Below are positions 33,542 through 45,082 of a stretch of DNA of 64,000 nucleotides, one piece after another. Origin of the DNA: Protonemura montana (lineage: Eukaryota; Arthropoda; Insecta; Plecoptera; Nemouridae); contig CANOQG010000003.1 in assembly GCA_947568835.1 (NCBI GenBank), positions 1 through 64,000 of the forward strand, read 5' to 3'. Every line of letters begins with the position of its first letter. Positions within the stretch are counted from its first letter, which is position 1. The position numbers were made by a program, and so were the translations under genes. The notes below the pieces were generated by a model. The model searched no databases and was not told the origin of the DNA. It was given only the letters and a program-made list of their open reading frames with translations.

Positions 33542-34718
33542 TATATAAGATGGGTCTGTGAACCCAAAACCACAAAAAGCATGCACAATTTTGTCAGCCA
33601 TTGAGCTAGACGCATACACCACCCCTTTGGGTCCAGGCGTGAAGGTCAGGAAACTTATCAACACCCCCGTTATAAGGCCACAACTCCTATATTCACAGGC
33701 GGGTTCGTTTTATACAAAAGACTGCCAATCTGACTTTATAACGACTTCCTTGGAGCCGTAAGTAAAGGAGGAACACTTGCAGAGCCTCTCGATGCAAGGT
33801 GAGTAACATACAAGAGCGATTCGGTCTGTTTACTTGCCCAGGTAGACACAATTTGAACTTGGCAAGATTCGCCCAGACCATCAGAGAGGGAAATACCTAG
33901 TTTCATGCTCGAACTCTTCGCATACAGAGTTCACAGAAAAGTGTGTACACAAAAAAAAAAAGGGAACCGCATGAATCTAAGTGAAAATCACCCCTTAATC
34001 CGTTGGACCGGACCATCCTATCTCGTCCGTTGTGATACCCAATCGACGACCCGTCGACCACATTTTTGCAATAAACATGACTCGAATGGTACCTCGCTTC
34101 GCACCGCGACGTATGTTACTCGTCCATTCCACAGTCTGGGTGTCGCCGACACCATCAATTAACCACCATCGAACCCGCCGTGAGTACCCAAGGAAATTGT
34201 GCCTAGACCGGGCACGATTGTCTTTTCGTTCACTCGTGTGACAACACGAGCATTGCTCTAGGGGCGTGACTAGCACACGTCTCTGGCCGGTGGCCGGTGA
34301 TAAGCGATAAGCTAAACGACTGATGGGCATGTTCCAGACCTCACGTCGCCACGCGACCATCATACCACGTGGGTGCTCAGTGCAACACCACAACAAACCG
34401 CTGTCGACGTGACATTCATGTGTCTTTTAAATTTAAACTCTCAAATCCTTTATCGCACCTCTGTCCCAAAGAATGTTGGAATCCCATCCGTACCGATAGT
34501 TATTCTCCCTCCTTCCTCTAGTATGTCTACTCAACGGGGTCACGTGCTCTCGCGTTACCACACGTTACCACGAGGGATCAGTTGTTGGGTGACACTTATA
34601 TAAAACAATAAAAATATCTCACTTTTAAGTGAGCTCCCCTCATACGTCGGATCTAAATACCTCCAACGCGCTACACCATTCTTATTTATTATATAGTTAT
34701 GAAGTTTTAATTTAACTG

Positions 34719-34756
<38 letters not shown>

Positions 34757-34800
34757 TTTTTTTTTTTATATAATTTTCCTCTAAGCCCGCACGTCCAAGA
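33519..34800 (-). other. Internal region between pol and env of env-bearing Gypsy
   Basis: About 1.3 kb without a recognisable gene. It contains an (ATT)n microsatellite with an adjoining T tract near 34720-34767 and a weak minus-strand open frame (33995-34396) with no known family features. It would be the intron or leader removed or retained when env mRNA is spliced. Confidence 0.5.
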
Positions 34801-35145
34801 CTAGTCCGTTGTGTCGCTAGTCTGCTTATCCCGAGTTCGCCACTTGTCCGGTGGATAGAACGGTTTCATACGCACGACATGTACTACATCCGTCACTATC
34901 TTAGCACCCCTGCGGAGTGCCTTCTTCATGGCGATCTCATAGTTCTGATCGGATATCTTGCGAACTACTCTGTAAGGTCCTAGCCAACGATGCTGGAGTT
35001 TATCCGATTTGCCTTTCTGTCGGACAGGAGAATAGAGTTTTATTAGCTGATTAGCCTTGTACTCTACGTGTCTATGACTAGCGTCAAAGCGACGCTTTTG
35101 TTTCGCCTGTGCCACCTTAATCCGCTCTAGGACGAGTTTCCTGGC
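34801..35145 (-). pseudogene. Integrase C-terminal tail, downstream of in-frame TAA
   Basis: The same frame as pol continues after the TAA: a Lys/Arg-rich helix, then KLYSPVRQKGKSDKLQHRW and GPYRVVRKIS, the Gypsy integrase GPY-type C-terminal domain, ending near 34801. The degraded element at 57.1-57.5 kb has the same domain. The Gln-like position in the helix is replaced by the TAA. Without readthrough the integrase lacks this DNA-binding tail. Confidence 0.75.
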
Positions 35146-38100
35146 TTAGTGTAGCCTTTGCAAGACAGCCTCTGCATTTTCCTCAGTGCAGACGCCTTGT
35201 CGTAACGAGATATCAATGGGCATTTCTGGTTCAAATCCATGGAGCAGATAAAACGGAGTAAATTGTGTGGTCTCCTGCTTAGAACAGTTATAAGCAAAAG
35301 TAACTGCAGGCACAAACCTATCCCAGTCAGAATGTGTCGAATTACAATAATTAGACAACATTTGCGCCATTACACCGTTGAATCTCTCGGTCAGCCCATT
35401 ACAGCTAGGATGATAGCTCGTAGTAAACGTAGGCCTTGTCCCTAGCCCGCGAAGAATTTCCATCACTAGGTTTGAGCGAAAGACCTGCCCCCTGTCACTT
35501 AGAATCTCCTTGGGGCATGAATGCTGGCATATGACATCCTCCACGATGAATTGGGCCACATCACTCGCTCCACCCGAAGGAAGACTCTTTGTTATCGCCC
35601 ACTTGGTGGCATAATCCGTACAGCATACGATAAATGTATTGCCGGTCGAGGTTTTCCGCATGGGTCCCAAAAGATCGATGCCCAAACGAGAAAATGGCTT
35701 TCCAACCGGAATCGGGCATAGCAAACCTGCTGGACGTTGTGTTGGCCGCTTTCGCGCCTGACAGTCTGGGCAAGACTGACAGTAGGCCTCAATCTCCTTC
35801 GCCATCCCTTCCCAAAAATAACGTTCCCGTATCTTCCCGAACGTCCGCGCATATCCAAAATGGCCACCCCCAAACGGGTCGTCATGTAAGCTATACAAAA
35901 TCTCATATTTCAGTGACTCGGGTATAACTAAGACTCGCGAGTCATTCCCATGGGAAAACTGTTTTTTGTACAGTATGTTTTGGTCCCACACGTAGCTTCT
36001 CGTCTTCCTACGCACGTTAGCTGTTGCACTATCTGGATCTTTCATAGCATCTATCAAATCCCTTAGACTCGGATCCCCACTTTGCAATTGCGAAATATCT
36101 GTCAACTGCAAGGCCATAATTCGTGAATCTTCGACAATGTCCTCATCTTTGCCCTTTGTGTAATCAAGCGGGTATCGTGACAAGCAATCTGGGGCCATAT
36201 GAAGTTTGCCCGACTTGTGACAGATTTGAAACTGATAATCCTGTAGCAAAATAGCCCATCGCGCTAGGCGTCCAGTTACATCCGTATTCGATCTCAGCCA
36301 GCAAAGTGCACAATGGTCAACAATTACTTTAAATTCCCTGCCATACAAAAATGGGCGGAATATTCTAATGGACCAAACAATCGCCAAACATTCCTGTTGA
36401 GAGACATTGTACCTCGTCTCCGCATCCGTGAGTTTACGAGAGGCGTAACTGACCGGATGCAGTTCACCCTCAACCCTTTGCATCAATATGCCTGCTATCC
36501 CATATCCACAAGCGTCTGTGTGTAATTCGATGCTGTCTTTTTCCGAAAAATGGTGTAACACTGGTGCAGTGGTCAGTTTTAGTTTAAGTTCTTGAAAAGC
36601 CTCTTCCTGTTCTGTGTTCCAAATAAACGGAGTTGATTTGCGGGTTAGGTCAGTCAATGGTTTCGCTATCATTGAAAAGCTTCTAATGAACATTCGATAG
36701 AAGTTCGCCAAGCCAATGAACGAACGTAAGTCCTTTAATTTTGTTGGACGACTGAAATCTGTAACCGCCTGCAGTTTTTTAGGGTCAGGTGAAATTCCGA
36801 CCTCGTCTACAACGTACCCCAAAATTTTGATCTTCTGATAGCCAAAAGTACACTTTTCTGGATTCAATTTCAGTCCTGACTCACGAAAACGAAGGAGTAC
36901 CTGACTCAAGCGACTCTGATGAGCTTCAAAATCCGGTGCCATACACAGGATGTCATCGAGATAAACCAGACACGAGCTCCATTTTAACCCCGCTAAAACC
37001 CTATCCATTCCCCTCTGGAATAGAGCCGGGCTGACTTTTAGACCAAATGGTAACACGTTAAATTCCCAAAGGCCATCTCCAGTTATGAAGCTTGTCAAAT
37101 ATTTACTGCTCTCGGTCAGAGGTAGCTGCCAAAACCCGGAAAAAAGATCCATAAGTGAGAAGTATTTGCTGCCATTCAGGCTCGCTAGAATGTCTGCAAT
37201 AAGGGGCAAGGGGTACGTATCTCCACACAGGAGGTCATTGACTTTTCGAAAATCGACACAAAAACGCCAAGACCCATTCTTTTTTCGGACAAGCACTACA
37301 GGGCTCGCAAAATGAGACCTCGAGGGACGGATGACATTATTTCGAAGCATTTCGTCTACTTGTTCCCGAATTATTTCCCTCTCTTTGGGTGCCACCCGAA
37401 AAGGCGGGACATGCACTACTTGATCCCCCTTGACTCGCAATTCGCAGGCATCGACCCGAGCCTTCCCGATATCACTTGCTGACCACGCAAATACATCATG
37501 AAACGTTGTAAGCAAGGCAGTCAGACTATCGCGCTCATGTACCTCAAGCTCAGGGTTCACGTCCAAACGCACAGTTTGTTCACTGCGATACCCGATACCT
37601 GCATCCGGGCCACTTGCAGTCTGTCCGTTCTCAGCCAACTCGTTCCCACTGCTGTCAGCACCGTAGACGGCTGTCACTGGAGAGTAATGACCGAACTTTG
37701 TTCCCTTGGTGATGCGCCGCGTCGTGTCTGTGACATTCGCAATGTCCAATTTATTAAATGTACAATGCATAAGAGTATCCCTTAAAACTAACCCCTTATT
37801 TTCGAAAAAACCAATTTCAGGTTCAAATAAACCTAACTTAAAATCTACTTCGCCAATCAAATTGACGTCACACCGTTGGATCGATACACCGCTAACCCAA
37901 ACATCCCGCGCAGCGACTACCAACACCGCGTTGTCATAATCTAACACATTATGTACACTTGATACCATCTCCTCCATGTCATTCGGCACTTGACAACGCT
38001 CAACATTTTCAAACGGCACTGAAATTAACCCTTTGCCATGCGTAAACGTAACACAATTATCTACATACGAAATCACGGCCTTGTGCCGAGAGCAAAAATC

Positions 38101-38550
38101 ATTTCCCAAAATGCACGCTGCCGACAGACCCTTCACCGCAATCAGGGGGGTAACATAAATATTTCCTCCTATATTCACCTCAGCCTCGACCTGACCAACA
38201 ATCTGCAGTAAAGAGTTGTTTGCTGTCCGCAACGTTAAACCCTTGACCTCCGTGTGGGGTAAATGTCGAGTCAGAGATTCTTCAACACAGCTAACCGCCG
38301 CGCCACTATCAACTAAAGACGTCACTGTATTTGCACCTACACTGGCCAAAATCCTCAGTGAACCCATCGTCCTGATCACTACAATCTCCAACTCAACATC
38401 GCCCTTATCCCCGGATCCACCCTGATCACTAGGTGTGCCGTTGTTAACGACAGTTACCTCCTGTCTCACTATAGGGTCCAACTTGGCCACACAACCTGCC
38501 ACCCCCCCAACCGTTGACCCTTGCCTTACGATTGGGGTGTGAAGTTTCCC
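35146..38550 (-). pseudogene. pol: Pol polyprotein of env-bearing Gypsy (protease, RT, RNase H, integrase)
   Basis: Entered by frameshift from gag; there is no ATG near the start. Domains in order: aspartic protease with LVDSGAAV (near residue 65 counted from the GTG at 38502), reverse transcriptase with VRKKNGSWRFCVDFRKVND and catalytic YLDD (near 510), RNase H (ELHTDACGYG near 660), and integrase HHCC zinc finger ending CQSCPDCQARK (about 870-910). The DDE core follows (GIDLLGP, LSDRGQVF, GLTERFNG). It is open for over 1100 codons and then meets an in-frame TAA at 35146-35148, where the C-terminal integrase tail should continue. It is intact apart from that one codon. Errantivirus-like by content and env. 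Confidence 0.85.
38501..38550 (-). promoter_or_regulatory. Putative -1 ribosomal frameshift signal (gag to pol)
   Basis: On the minus strand the heptamer GGGAAAC sits in the gag phase as G-GGA-AAC (plus 38544-38550), a classical X XXY YYZ slippery site. Slipping by -1 enters exactly the pol frame, which stays open from there. Four to five nt downstream, CACCCCAA (38532-38539) can pair with TTGGGG(GGG) (38501-38510) to make a GC-rich stem. Seen: heptamer, phase and stem partners. Inferred: function. Confidence 0.7.
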
Positions 38551-39968
38551 TGACCCTGAGGTCCCTCTTTATTCTTTGCCTGTGGTTTATCCGCCTCAAT
38601 AGCCTCCTTAGCCCGCCGCAAATCCGGACAGGCCACTATCATGTGTCCCTCTTTCTGACAGAGATAGCAAACAGGCCGCGCCCGTTTCGATCTCTGAAAT
38701 TGACGGCGATACCCTTGTTCCGGCTGAACAAATGATGCCTGGCCGCCCTGATTCCATGTCTGTGGCATTTGAGTCTGGAACTGACCCTGGCCACCATGTT
38801 GGAATGTGCCTTGATCTTGATGTTGCCAACTATCGCTATTTTGGAACTGGCCTTGTCGTTGATACTGACCCTGATGTTCTAGCGCATTTACGGACAATTC
38901 ACGCTGGAGTGAAAGTTCCCTCACTAAACTCTGGACCTGATCAGCTAACAAGTCGAATTTTCGACCATAGCTGTCTCTGTCTTCTGACTCGACCGATACT
39001 TGCGCAACCCGCCCCAGCTGGTTGTTTGTGGCAAGTCTCTGATTAAGCAAGAATTTTGCAGCCTGGGCTCTGGAAATATTGGCTTTAAGCTTATTCATTG
39101 TGGAATTGTCGCACATGCTGATCTTATCCAATACGCTTGGCAGGAGGCCCTTCATGATGTGACCGATTTTATCCCTCTCCGACATGAAAGGTTCCGCCCG
39201 ATCACATAATCTAATCACATCATATAGATATTCCTCATTTGTTTCCCCTTGACCCTGTTGTCTATCACGAAGCACAAAATGCCATTCCTGTTGCTGTGTG
39301 GCTCCCTTGAAATCCGCCAGTAACTGTCGTGACACTTCGTTCCATTGCAAGGCCCTCCTCTCCACTAGTTCTAATCTCTCATTGGACCTCTCATGTTCTT
39401 TCTCCATAGCTAAAAACCATTTCAAAGGTGCCCCAGCGAGATAACATGGTAGGTTATTCAGTTTATCATGTGCTGTCATAGAATGTGCTTTCGTTTGTCT
39501 TTCATAGTTTTCCATCCATTCCTCTACTGTGTCCTCACCCGGTTTAAATTTCTCAATTTTCACTTTAGACATTTTTAGTGCTGGCAAATCAAAATTACTC
39601 ACAGTGGCATGCGACCCAACTTTTTTTTCCGCCCGAAATTGAAAAAGTTGTACCGGATTACCTAAACTGCTGCTTCGTTTTCTAAACGGTGGCAATTCGC
39701 CCACATCCTCAGGATCTAAATTTTGAAGTCGACGACTAGCGCGAACAGAAGCCCACGGATAGAGCGGATCCAAAATCACTCTCTCTAAGAGACGCTCATG
39801 AGTCCTAATTGTCAACTGTTGATCAGCAATCTTTTCCGAAATTTTATCAAAAATCTCCGAGGGAGAATCAAACTCTATAGAACTATTATCAGAAGAACGT
39901 GTTTTGGACGTACATGCATCACCCGAAGAAACTAACTTGTCGAAAACCAACCGCAAATCGCTCGACAT
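38526..39968 (-). CDS. gag: Gag polyprotein of env-bearing Gypsy
   Basis: 480 residues from an ATG 100 nt inside the LTR. The N-terminal half is charged. The middle (about residues 140-330) is helical, with the motif EEWMENYERQTKAHS typical of Gypsy capsid regions. Residues about 355-430 are a Gln/Gly-rich stretch. A single CCHC zinc knuckle, CYLCQKEGHMIVAC, lies near residue 440. It would assemble virus-like particles and bind genomic RNA. The frame is intact. It ends at 38526, overlapping the pol frame, with a -1 slippery heptamer about 8 codons before the stop. Confidence 0.88.
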   Translation of the reverse strand: MSSDLRLVFDKLVSSGDACTSKTRSSDNSSIEFDSPSEIFDKISEKIADQQLTIRTHERLLERVILDPLYPWASVRASRRLQNLDPEDVGELPPFRKRSSSLGNPVQLFQFRAEKKVGSHATVSNFDLPALKMSKVKIEKFKPGEDTVEEWMENYERQTKAHSMTAHDKLNNLPCYLAGAPLKWFLAMEKEHERSNERLELVERRALQWNEVSRQLLADFKGATQQQEWHFVLRDRQQGQGETNEEYLYDVIRLCDRAEPFMSERDKIGHIMKGLLPSVLDKISMCDNSTMNKLKANISRAQAAKFLLNQRLATNNQLGRVAQVSVESEDRDSYGRKFDLLADQVQSLVRELSLQRELSVNALEHQGQYQRQGQFQNSDSWQHQDQGTFQHGGQGQFQTQMPQTWNQGGQASFVQPEQGYRRQFQRSKRARPVCYLCQKEGHMIVACPDLRRAKEAIEADKPQAKNKEGPQGQGNFTPQS

Positions 39969-40052
39969 CTGAGTTCATGAGTTGCCAGAACCAAATCATT
40001 TCATTAAATTATAGGCCAATAACGACAAAAAACAGCCCAATTCCAGAATAAA

Positions 40053-40067
40053 CCGGCGCCTCCACCA
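40053..40067 (-). other. Primer-binding site of env-bearing Gypsy
   Basis: On the minus strand TGGTGGAGGCGCCGG lies three bases inside the 5' LTR, the expected place and TGG start for a tRNA primer site. The degraded element at 56.6 kb has nearly the same sequence next to its LTR. The primer tRNA was not identified. Confidence 0.7.
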
Positions 40068-40070
40068 TTT

Positions 40071-40463
40071 TGTCACGTACCCTTTTGTCTACGGTGCCAT
40101 GGGGGTTGGCACTCGCTCTCTCGTGAAAGGGGGTAGTGACTAGGGGATCTATATAAATACCACTTATTCGTGAATAACAAACTACTTGCCGTTTATTATG
40201 GACCTAAACCTATACATAGCCATTATCCCAAACTCGATCTAATAACAATAATTACTATAATAGATACTTAACGCTTCTCGTCTCACGCTCTCTCTCTGGT
40301 GGTCCGTGTCCTCTCGTCCTGAAGTCTCAGCCTGCTCTGTCCAAGTCTCGTCTCGATGCACATAGTTGATGCCCTTCTTAATGCTGACCATTGCTGATTT
40401 CGGCTAGGCCGGCTACTCTAGCAGGTGACACGAATTCCAATGCCAAATGCCCCATTCGTGACA
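40071..40463 (-). repeat. 5' LTR of env-bearing Gypsy
   Basis: 393 bp reading TGTCACG...CGTGACA, the terminal inverted TG/CA form. It matches the left LTR apart from about six substitutions. An AT-rich tatataaata lies inside. The first ~70 nt of the DNA polymerase reading frame open at 40391 come from this LTR, not from the Polinton. Confidence 0.95.
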
Positions 40464-43400
40464 ATATTGATATTGAAATTCAATTAATGAAGAATATTTC
40501 TAAATCCCACGGCGTTAAATGGTACCTGACAATTTATCCACTCTTCACCAAAATTGTGGCAGACAAGCAAAGCGAGTCAACACCATGCTTCAGAAGTTGC
40601 AACTTCACACTATTACAACATTTTGAGTTTAATAAACAATTTAATCAAGCTTTTGAGTCGATTGCAAAGGCAAAATCAAATTTTCAGAGGGAAGGTAGTA
40701 ATTGGAATTTTGAAAGAATTCTAAGATTTGAACTTAACATCTCCAAATATGTTCCCTTAGCTGCAAGTAGTTACATTCCCTTACCAAAAAAATTAGTAAA
40801 AAAAAGAGCGGTTGTAAATATTCAAAACAACGACCAAAAATGCTTCCTTTGGTCTGTGTTAGCACATTTATATGAACCCTGTCACAATCGAAATCGTATA
40901 CATGCATACAAGCAATACGAGTCACACTTGAATATGTCAGGTATTGAATACCCCGTCCAAATTTCAAAATTAGATCGTTTTGAGAAACAGAACAATATAT
41001 CTGTAAACGTGTTTGGATAATATGAATGTGAAGTTTTTCCGCTCCGAATCACAAAATTTTCTTCCGATACTCATATAAATTTATTGTATTTATCAAACGA
41101 AACGACGAATCACTTTTGCTTGATAAGCAGTTTAAGTCGCTTGCTAGGTTCAGTAACTCATCACGAACACCGATCATTTTACTGTCATTTTTGCTTACAT
41201 AGATTTTTAAGACAATCACTCCTTGATGATCATTCGAAGTATTGCAATAAAAACGAACCACAGAAAATAAAAATGCCATCTGATAATATAATGCGATTCA
41301 AAAATTATCATTTCATGTTGAAAGTACCTCTCACAATTTACGCAGATTTTGAAAGTTTAAACCTGAAAATAAGTGGATGCTCTCCGAATGATGATTTCTC
41401 GCACACTTTGAAAACAACACAACATATGTGTTCAGGATATTCATATGTCGTGATAAATGCAAAGGGTGAAATGCACAAACCTTTAGTTGTGTATAGAGGA
41501 TCAGATGCAATTACTCACTTCCTTAAAAGCATTTTAAAAGAGGAAGAAGAGTTGCAAAAGCTAATGAATGAAAATAATCCGATAATAATTACTCCGGAAG
41601 AGGAGCAGAGCTTTCTGAATTCAAAAGAATGTTTTATTTGCTCGAAGGATCTCGATGAATTTAGGGTACGCGATCATTGTCACATGTCTGGACTTTACAG
41701 AGGAGCAGCTCATTCCTCGTGTAATCTCAACTTCAAACAGGCTAAACATATTTCAGTCTTGTTTCACAATTTAAAAAATTATGATAGTCATATTATTATG
41801 CAGGAACTTGGAAAATTCAAATTTTGTAAAATCACGAGTATCCCAAACAACACTGAAAAATATGTTGCATTCCAGATTAATTCTTTGCGTTTTCTCGACT
41901 CTCTTCAATTTTTGAATACATCTCTTGAAACACTCACTAAAAATTTGTTAAGCTATGGAGAGGATAAATTTAAAATTACCAAACAGAACTTTGAAAACAA
42001 GGAAGAATTTACACATCTTCTCCGTAAGGGCGTTTTTCCATATGACTACATGGATTCACAATCAAAATTTGACGAGACAAAACTACCTTCTAAAGTAGCT
42101 TTTTATAACACGATTCGCGATGAACACATTAGTGACGAAGATTATGAACATGCTAAAAAGGTTTGGAGTCTATTCAAAATCCAAAATTTAGGCGAATATC
42201 AGGATTTATATGTCAAAACAGATGTGCTATTGCTAGCAGATATTTTTGAAAGCTTCCGAGAAATATCTATGAAACATTATAAACTTGATCCCTTACAGAC
42301 GTATACATTGCCAGGTTACAGCTGGCAATCATTTCTTAAGATGAGCGGCTGCCACCTCGAATTACTTACGGATCCTGATATGTACTTATTCATGGAGCAG
42401 GGAATACGAGGCGGAGTTGCAATGATCTCAACCCGTTACGCATCAGCGAATAACAAGTACGTAGATGACTTCGATAAGAACGCTGAATCGTCGTATATTA
42501 TTTATTGGGATGTGAACAATCTATACGGGCAAGCGATGTCTCAAAAATTACCTATCAGTCATTTTGAATGGATGAATGAGGATGTAATAAGTCAGTTTAA
42601 TATTCATAATATTTCACAAGACTCTGAATTTGGATACATTTTAGAGGTCGATTTGGAATATTCACATAATCTGCATGAATTGCACAATGATTATCCTGTG
42701 GCTCCGGAGAATATAAACGTTACTGAAGAGATGATTTCTCCTTACAGTAAGAAACTGTTGGAAGACTTGAACTTTAAACCTGCAAAAAATGTCAGAAAAC
42801 TAGTACCGTTGAGTGTAGGATATAGGTAGAGTTTCAACGTCAATGTTACAGTCTCTGCGTGAAAAATGACTACCTTACCGACAAAAATGCAGAGTACCGG
42901 AAGTTCACGTTAAGTGGAGCCACTGTCGTATGAATTTTAATTTCGATATTTCTCGTAGGTTAACTCACTTTTGAAACTTTTCATGCTCAAAAAATCTTCA
43001 TCAATGTTTACCTCAACGATTGATATACACGTAACAATATTAAGAAGCGAGTAAATACGATAAATATCGAAATTAAATTTCATACGACAGTGGCTCCACT
43101 TAACGTGAACTTCCGGTACTCTGCATTTTTGTCGGTAAGGTAGTCATTTTTCACGCAGAGACTGTAACATTGACGTTGAAACTCTACCTAGAACCTACAC
43201 TCAACGCTAGTACCAAACCTAAACAATAAAACCAACCACATAATTCATTATAGAAATTTGCAACAATATCTTGACTTGGGATTAAAACTTCTTAAAATTC
43301 ATCGAGTTCTTAAATTTAAGCAAAGCTCTTGGTTAAAAGAATATATAGAATTTAACACATTGCAGCGTAAACAGGCGACCAACTCTTTTGAAAAAGATTT

Positions 43401-44218
43401 CTTCAAGCTAATGAACAATGCTGTTTTTGGTAAGACTATGGAAAACCTTCGTAACAGAGTTAACATTGAATTAGTGAACGTAGAAAAGAGGCTATTAAAA
43501 GTTGTAGCGGCTCCTTCGTTTGAGAGTTTCACAATTTTTTCAAATGATCTTGTAGCCGTGCAATCCAAAAAGAAATGTCTCATTCTCAATCGGCCAATTT
43601 ACGCAGGGTTCGCAATATTAGAGCTAAGCAAGGGATTTGTTTATGATTTCCATTACAACTTTGTAAAGAATAAGTATGGAAATAATGCCACCTTACTTTT
43701 CACCGACACCGATAGCCTTACATATCATATCAAAACCGAAGATATATATTGTGATATGAAAGCTCATATGAATCTATTCGACACTTCAAATTACCCAAGC
43801 ACACATCATCTGTACAGCAATGTCAATATGAAAGTTCCAGGTAAAATGACAGATGAAACCGCTGGTGCTGTCATAAAAGAATTTGTAGGATTGAGGGCTA
43901 AGATGTATTCCATTTTAGAAGCTAATGGAAAATGTAAGAAAGTAGGAAAAGGAGTTTTGAGATATGTTTTAGAAAAAGTAATTAAACACGATGATTACAA
44001 AAAATCGATTTTTCAAAAAGTGATTCAAAGTGCATCTATGTCTAGCATTCGAAGTTTTAATCATAACTTATATACAATAACTCAACGAAAGATCACACTA
44101 TCACCATTCGACGATAAAAGATATGTATAAGACGATGGATATCATACACTTGCTCATGGTCATTGTAATATTATTGATATTGATGAACTGGATCGCGATT
44201 CAGATGATTGCAATTAGT
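40464..44218 (+). pseudogene. pPolB: Polinton protein-primed DNA polymerase B (pPolB), broken
   Basis: Reading starts at 40464, directly after the retroviral LTR; the first ATG is at 40489. The N-terminal part carries VKWYLTIYPLF and SSYIPLPKKL, typical of Polinton polymerases. The exonuclease motif is IYADFES (~41335). A zinc/HNH-like segment (CFICSKDLDEFRVRDHCH, RGAAHSSCN) resembles endonuclease VII folds and is normal in this family. The polymerase palm motifs are YWDVNNLYGQAM (~42505), NNAVFGKTMENL and the catalytic TDTDS (~43705). Lesions: an in-frame TAA at 41018-41020, a 400-bp MITE at 42807-43206, and an in-frame TAA at 44128-44130 followed by a further ~29 matching codons to TAG at 44216-44218. 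The N-terminus looks shorter than in the family. Confidence 0.88.
42807..43206. mobile_element. 400-bp MITE with ~150-bp terminal inverted repeats
   Basis: The terminal sequence cgttgagtgtagg recurs inverted at the other end, and the inverted match extends through about 150 bases (taggtagagtttcaacgtc; ggagccactgtcgtatga). That leaves a short loop of about 100 bp. It is flanked by a 7-bp direct repeat, ctagtac (42800-42806; 43207-43213), or 8 bp if one terminal base is reassigned. No coding capacity. The duplication length suggests a P- or hAT-like transposase source. It interrupts the polymerase gene, whose frame resumes correctly when the 407 extra bases are discounted. Confidence 0.88.
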
Positions 44219-44410
44219 TAATGAATCAACCAGGTGTTGGCTGTGTAATAAAAAATAAATAAACATGTACATAAATTACTGATTAATTTTGAATTCCTAT
44301 CACACCTCCTCATCCTTTACTGCCATACTACAACTTATTATAATTCATGAATGTTTACTCAGGATCCAAATAAATGGTGTAGTATCTACTAGTTACCACC
44401 AGTCTTCAAT

Positions 44411-45043
44411 ATGGAAGTGAGGTGGAAGGTACCATTCACTAGTCTTTTAGCTGGAAGTACAGGTTGTGGTAAAACTACATTTGTTAGACAATTTATATCG
44501 AATCTAGATGAAATGACTGATACACACATCAATCAAATCATTTGGTGCTACTCAGAAATGCAAGATTTTCACGATTCCATTACTGATTCTCGCGTTACAT
44601 TTCACAAAGGTATACCGAATATCGATGATTTTACTGCAGAAAGTGGTGGAAAACTAATAATTATAGATGATATGATGTCAGAAATGGACAACAGAGTAAT
44701 CGACTTGTTCACGAAATATTCACATCACAAAAATATTTCAGTTTTTTTCATTACACAAAATGTATTCCATAAAGGTAAAGGAATGCGAGACGTATCTCTG
44801 AATTCTCATTATATCGTCTGCTTCCGCAACCCACGAGATCGGAAACAGTTTTCATTTTTAGCTAAGCAAATAAGTCCGCGAAATGTAAAATTTTTGGAAG
44901 AAGCCTATGAAGATGCCACTAAATTACCATACGGATACCTACTTGTTGACTGTCACCAGACAACTGATGAAAATCTACGCATTCGAACATCAATTTTTCC
45001 AGACGATGTAAACCATTTTGTTTATATTCCTAAATTATTATAA
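44411..45043 (+). CDS. Polinton packaging ATPase (FtsK/HerA type)
   Basis: 210 residues and intact. Walker A is AGSTGCGKTTF near residue 15, Walker B is KLIIIDDMM near 80, and a sensor-like FFITQNVF lies near 110. Then YIVCFRNPRDRKQFSFLAKQ and a C-terminal Arg-rich segment match the A32-like ATPases found in Polintons, adintoviruses and virophages. The role would be ATP-driven packaging of element DNA into capsids. The gene lies between the polymerase and small-protein genes on the same strand, with an ATG 193 nt after the polymerase TAG. Confidence 0.88.
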   Translation: MEVRWKVPFTSLLAGSTGCGKTTFVRQFISNLDEMTDTHINQIIWCYSEMQDFHDSITDSRVTFHKGIPNIDDFTAESGGKLIIIDDMMSEMDNRVIDLFTKYSHHKNISVFFITQNVFHKGKGMRDVSLNSHYIVCFRNPRDRKQFSFLAKQISPRNVKFLEEAYEDATKLPYGYLLVDCHQTTDENLRIRTSIFPDDVNHFVYIPKLL

Positions 45044-45082
45044 ATAACTGATGATGCGACTCTCTTTTATCATTCTCTCATC

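Larger units (their letters stand above)
19585..40463 (-). mobile_element. Env-bearing Gypsy (errantivirus-like) endogenous retroelement
   Basis: A minus-strand LTR element inserted in the Polinton with a 4-bp ATAT target duplication. Order along the minus strand: 5' LTR (40463-40071), primer site, gag, pol, env, polypurine tract, 3' LTR (24328-19585). The 3' LTR is split by another Gypsy and env is split by a non-LTR element. Without these the element is about 10.4 kb. The LTRs differ at about six of 393 positions. Lesions: a TAA within pol, and the env insertion. It is related to the env-less element at 56.6-64 kb by shared primer-site and polypurine sequences. Confidence 0.93.

Noticed and set aside
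33995-34396. A 133-codon minus-strand gene between pol and env
   Set aside because: No family resemblance, composition is unremarkable, and it lies in the region expected to be spliced out for env.
43299-43589. Minus-strand open frame inside the polymerase gene
   Set aside because: Shadow of the polymerase palm region on the plus strand.
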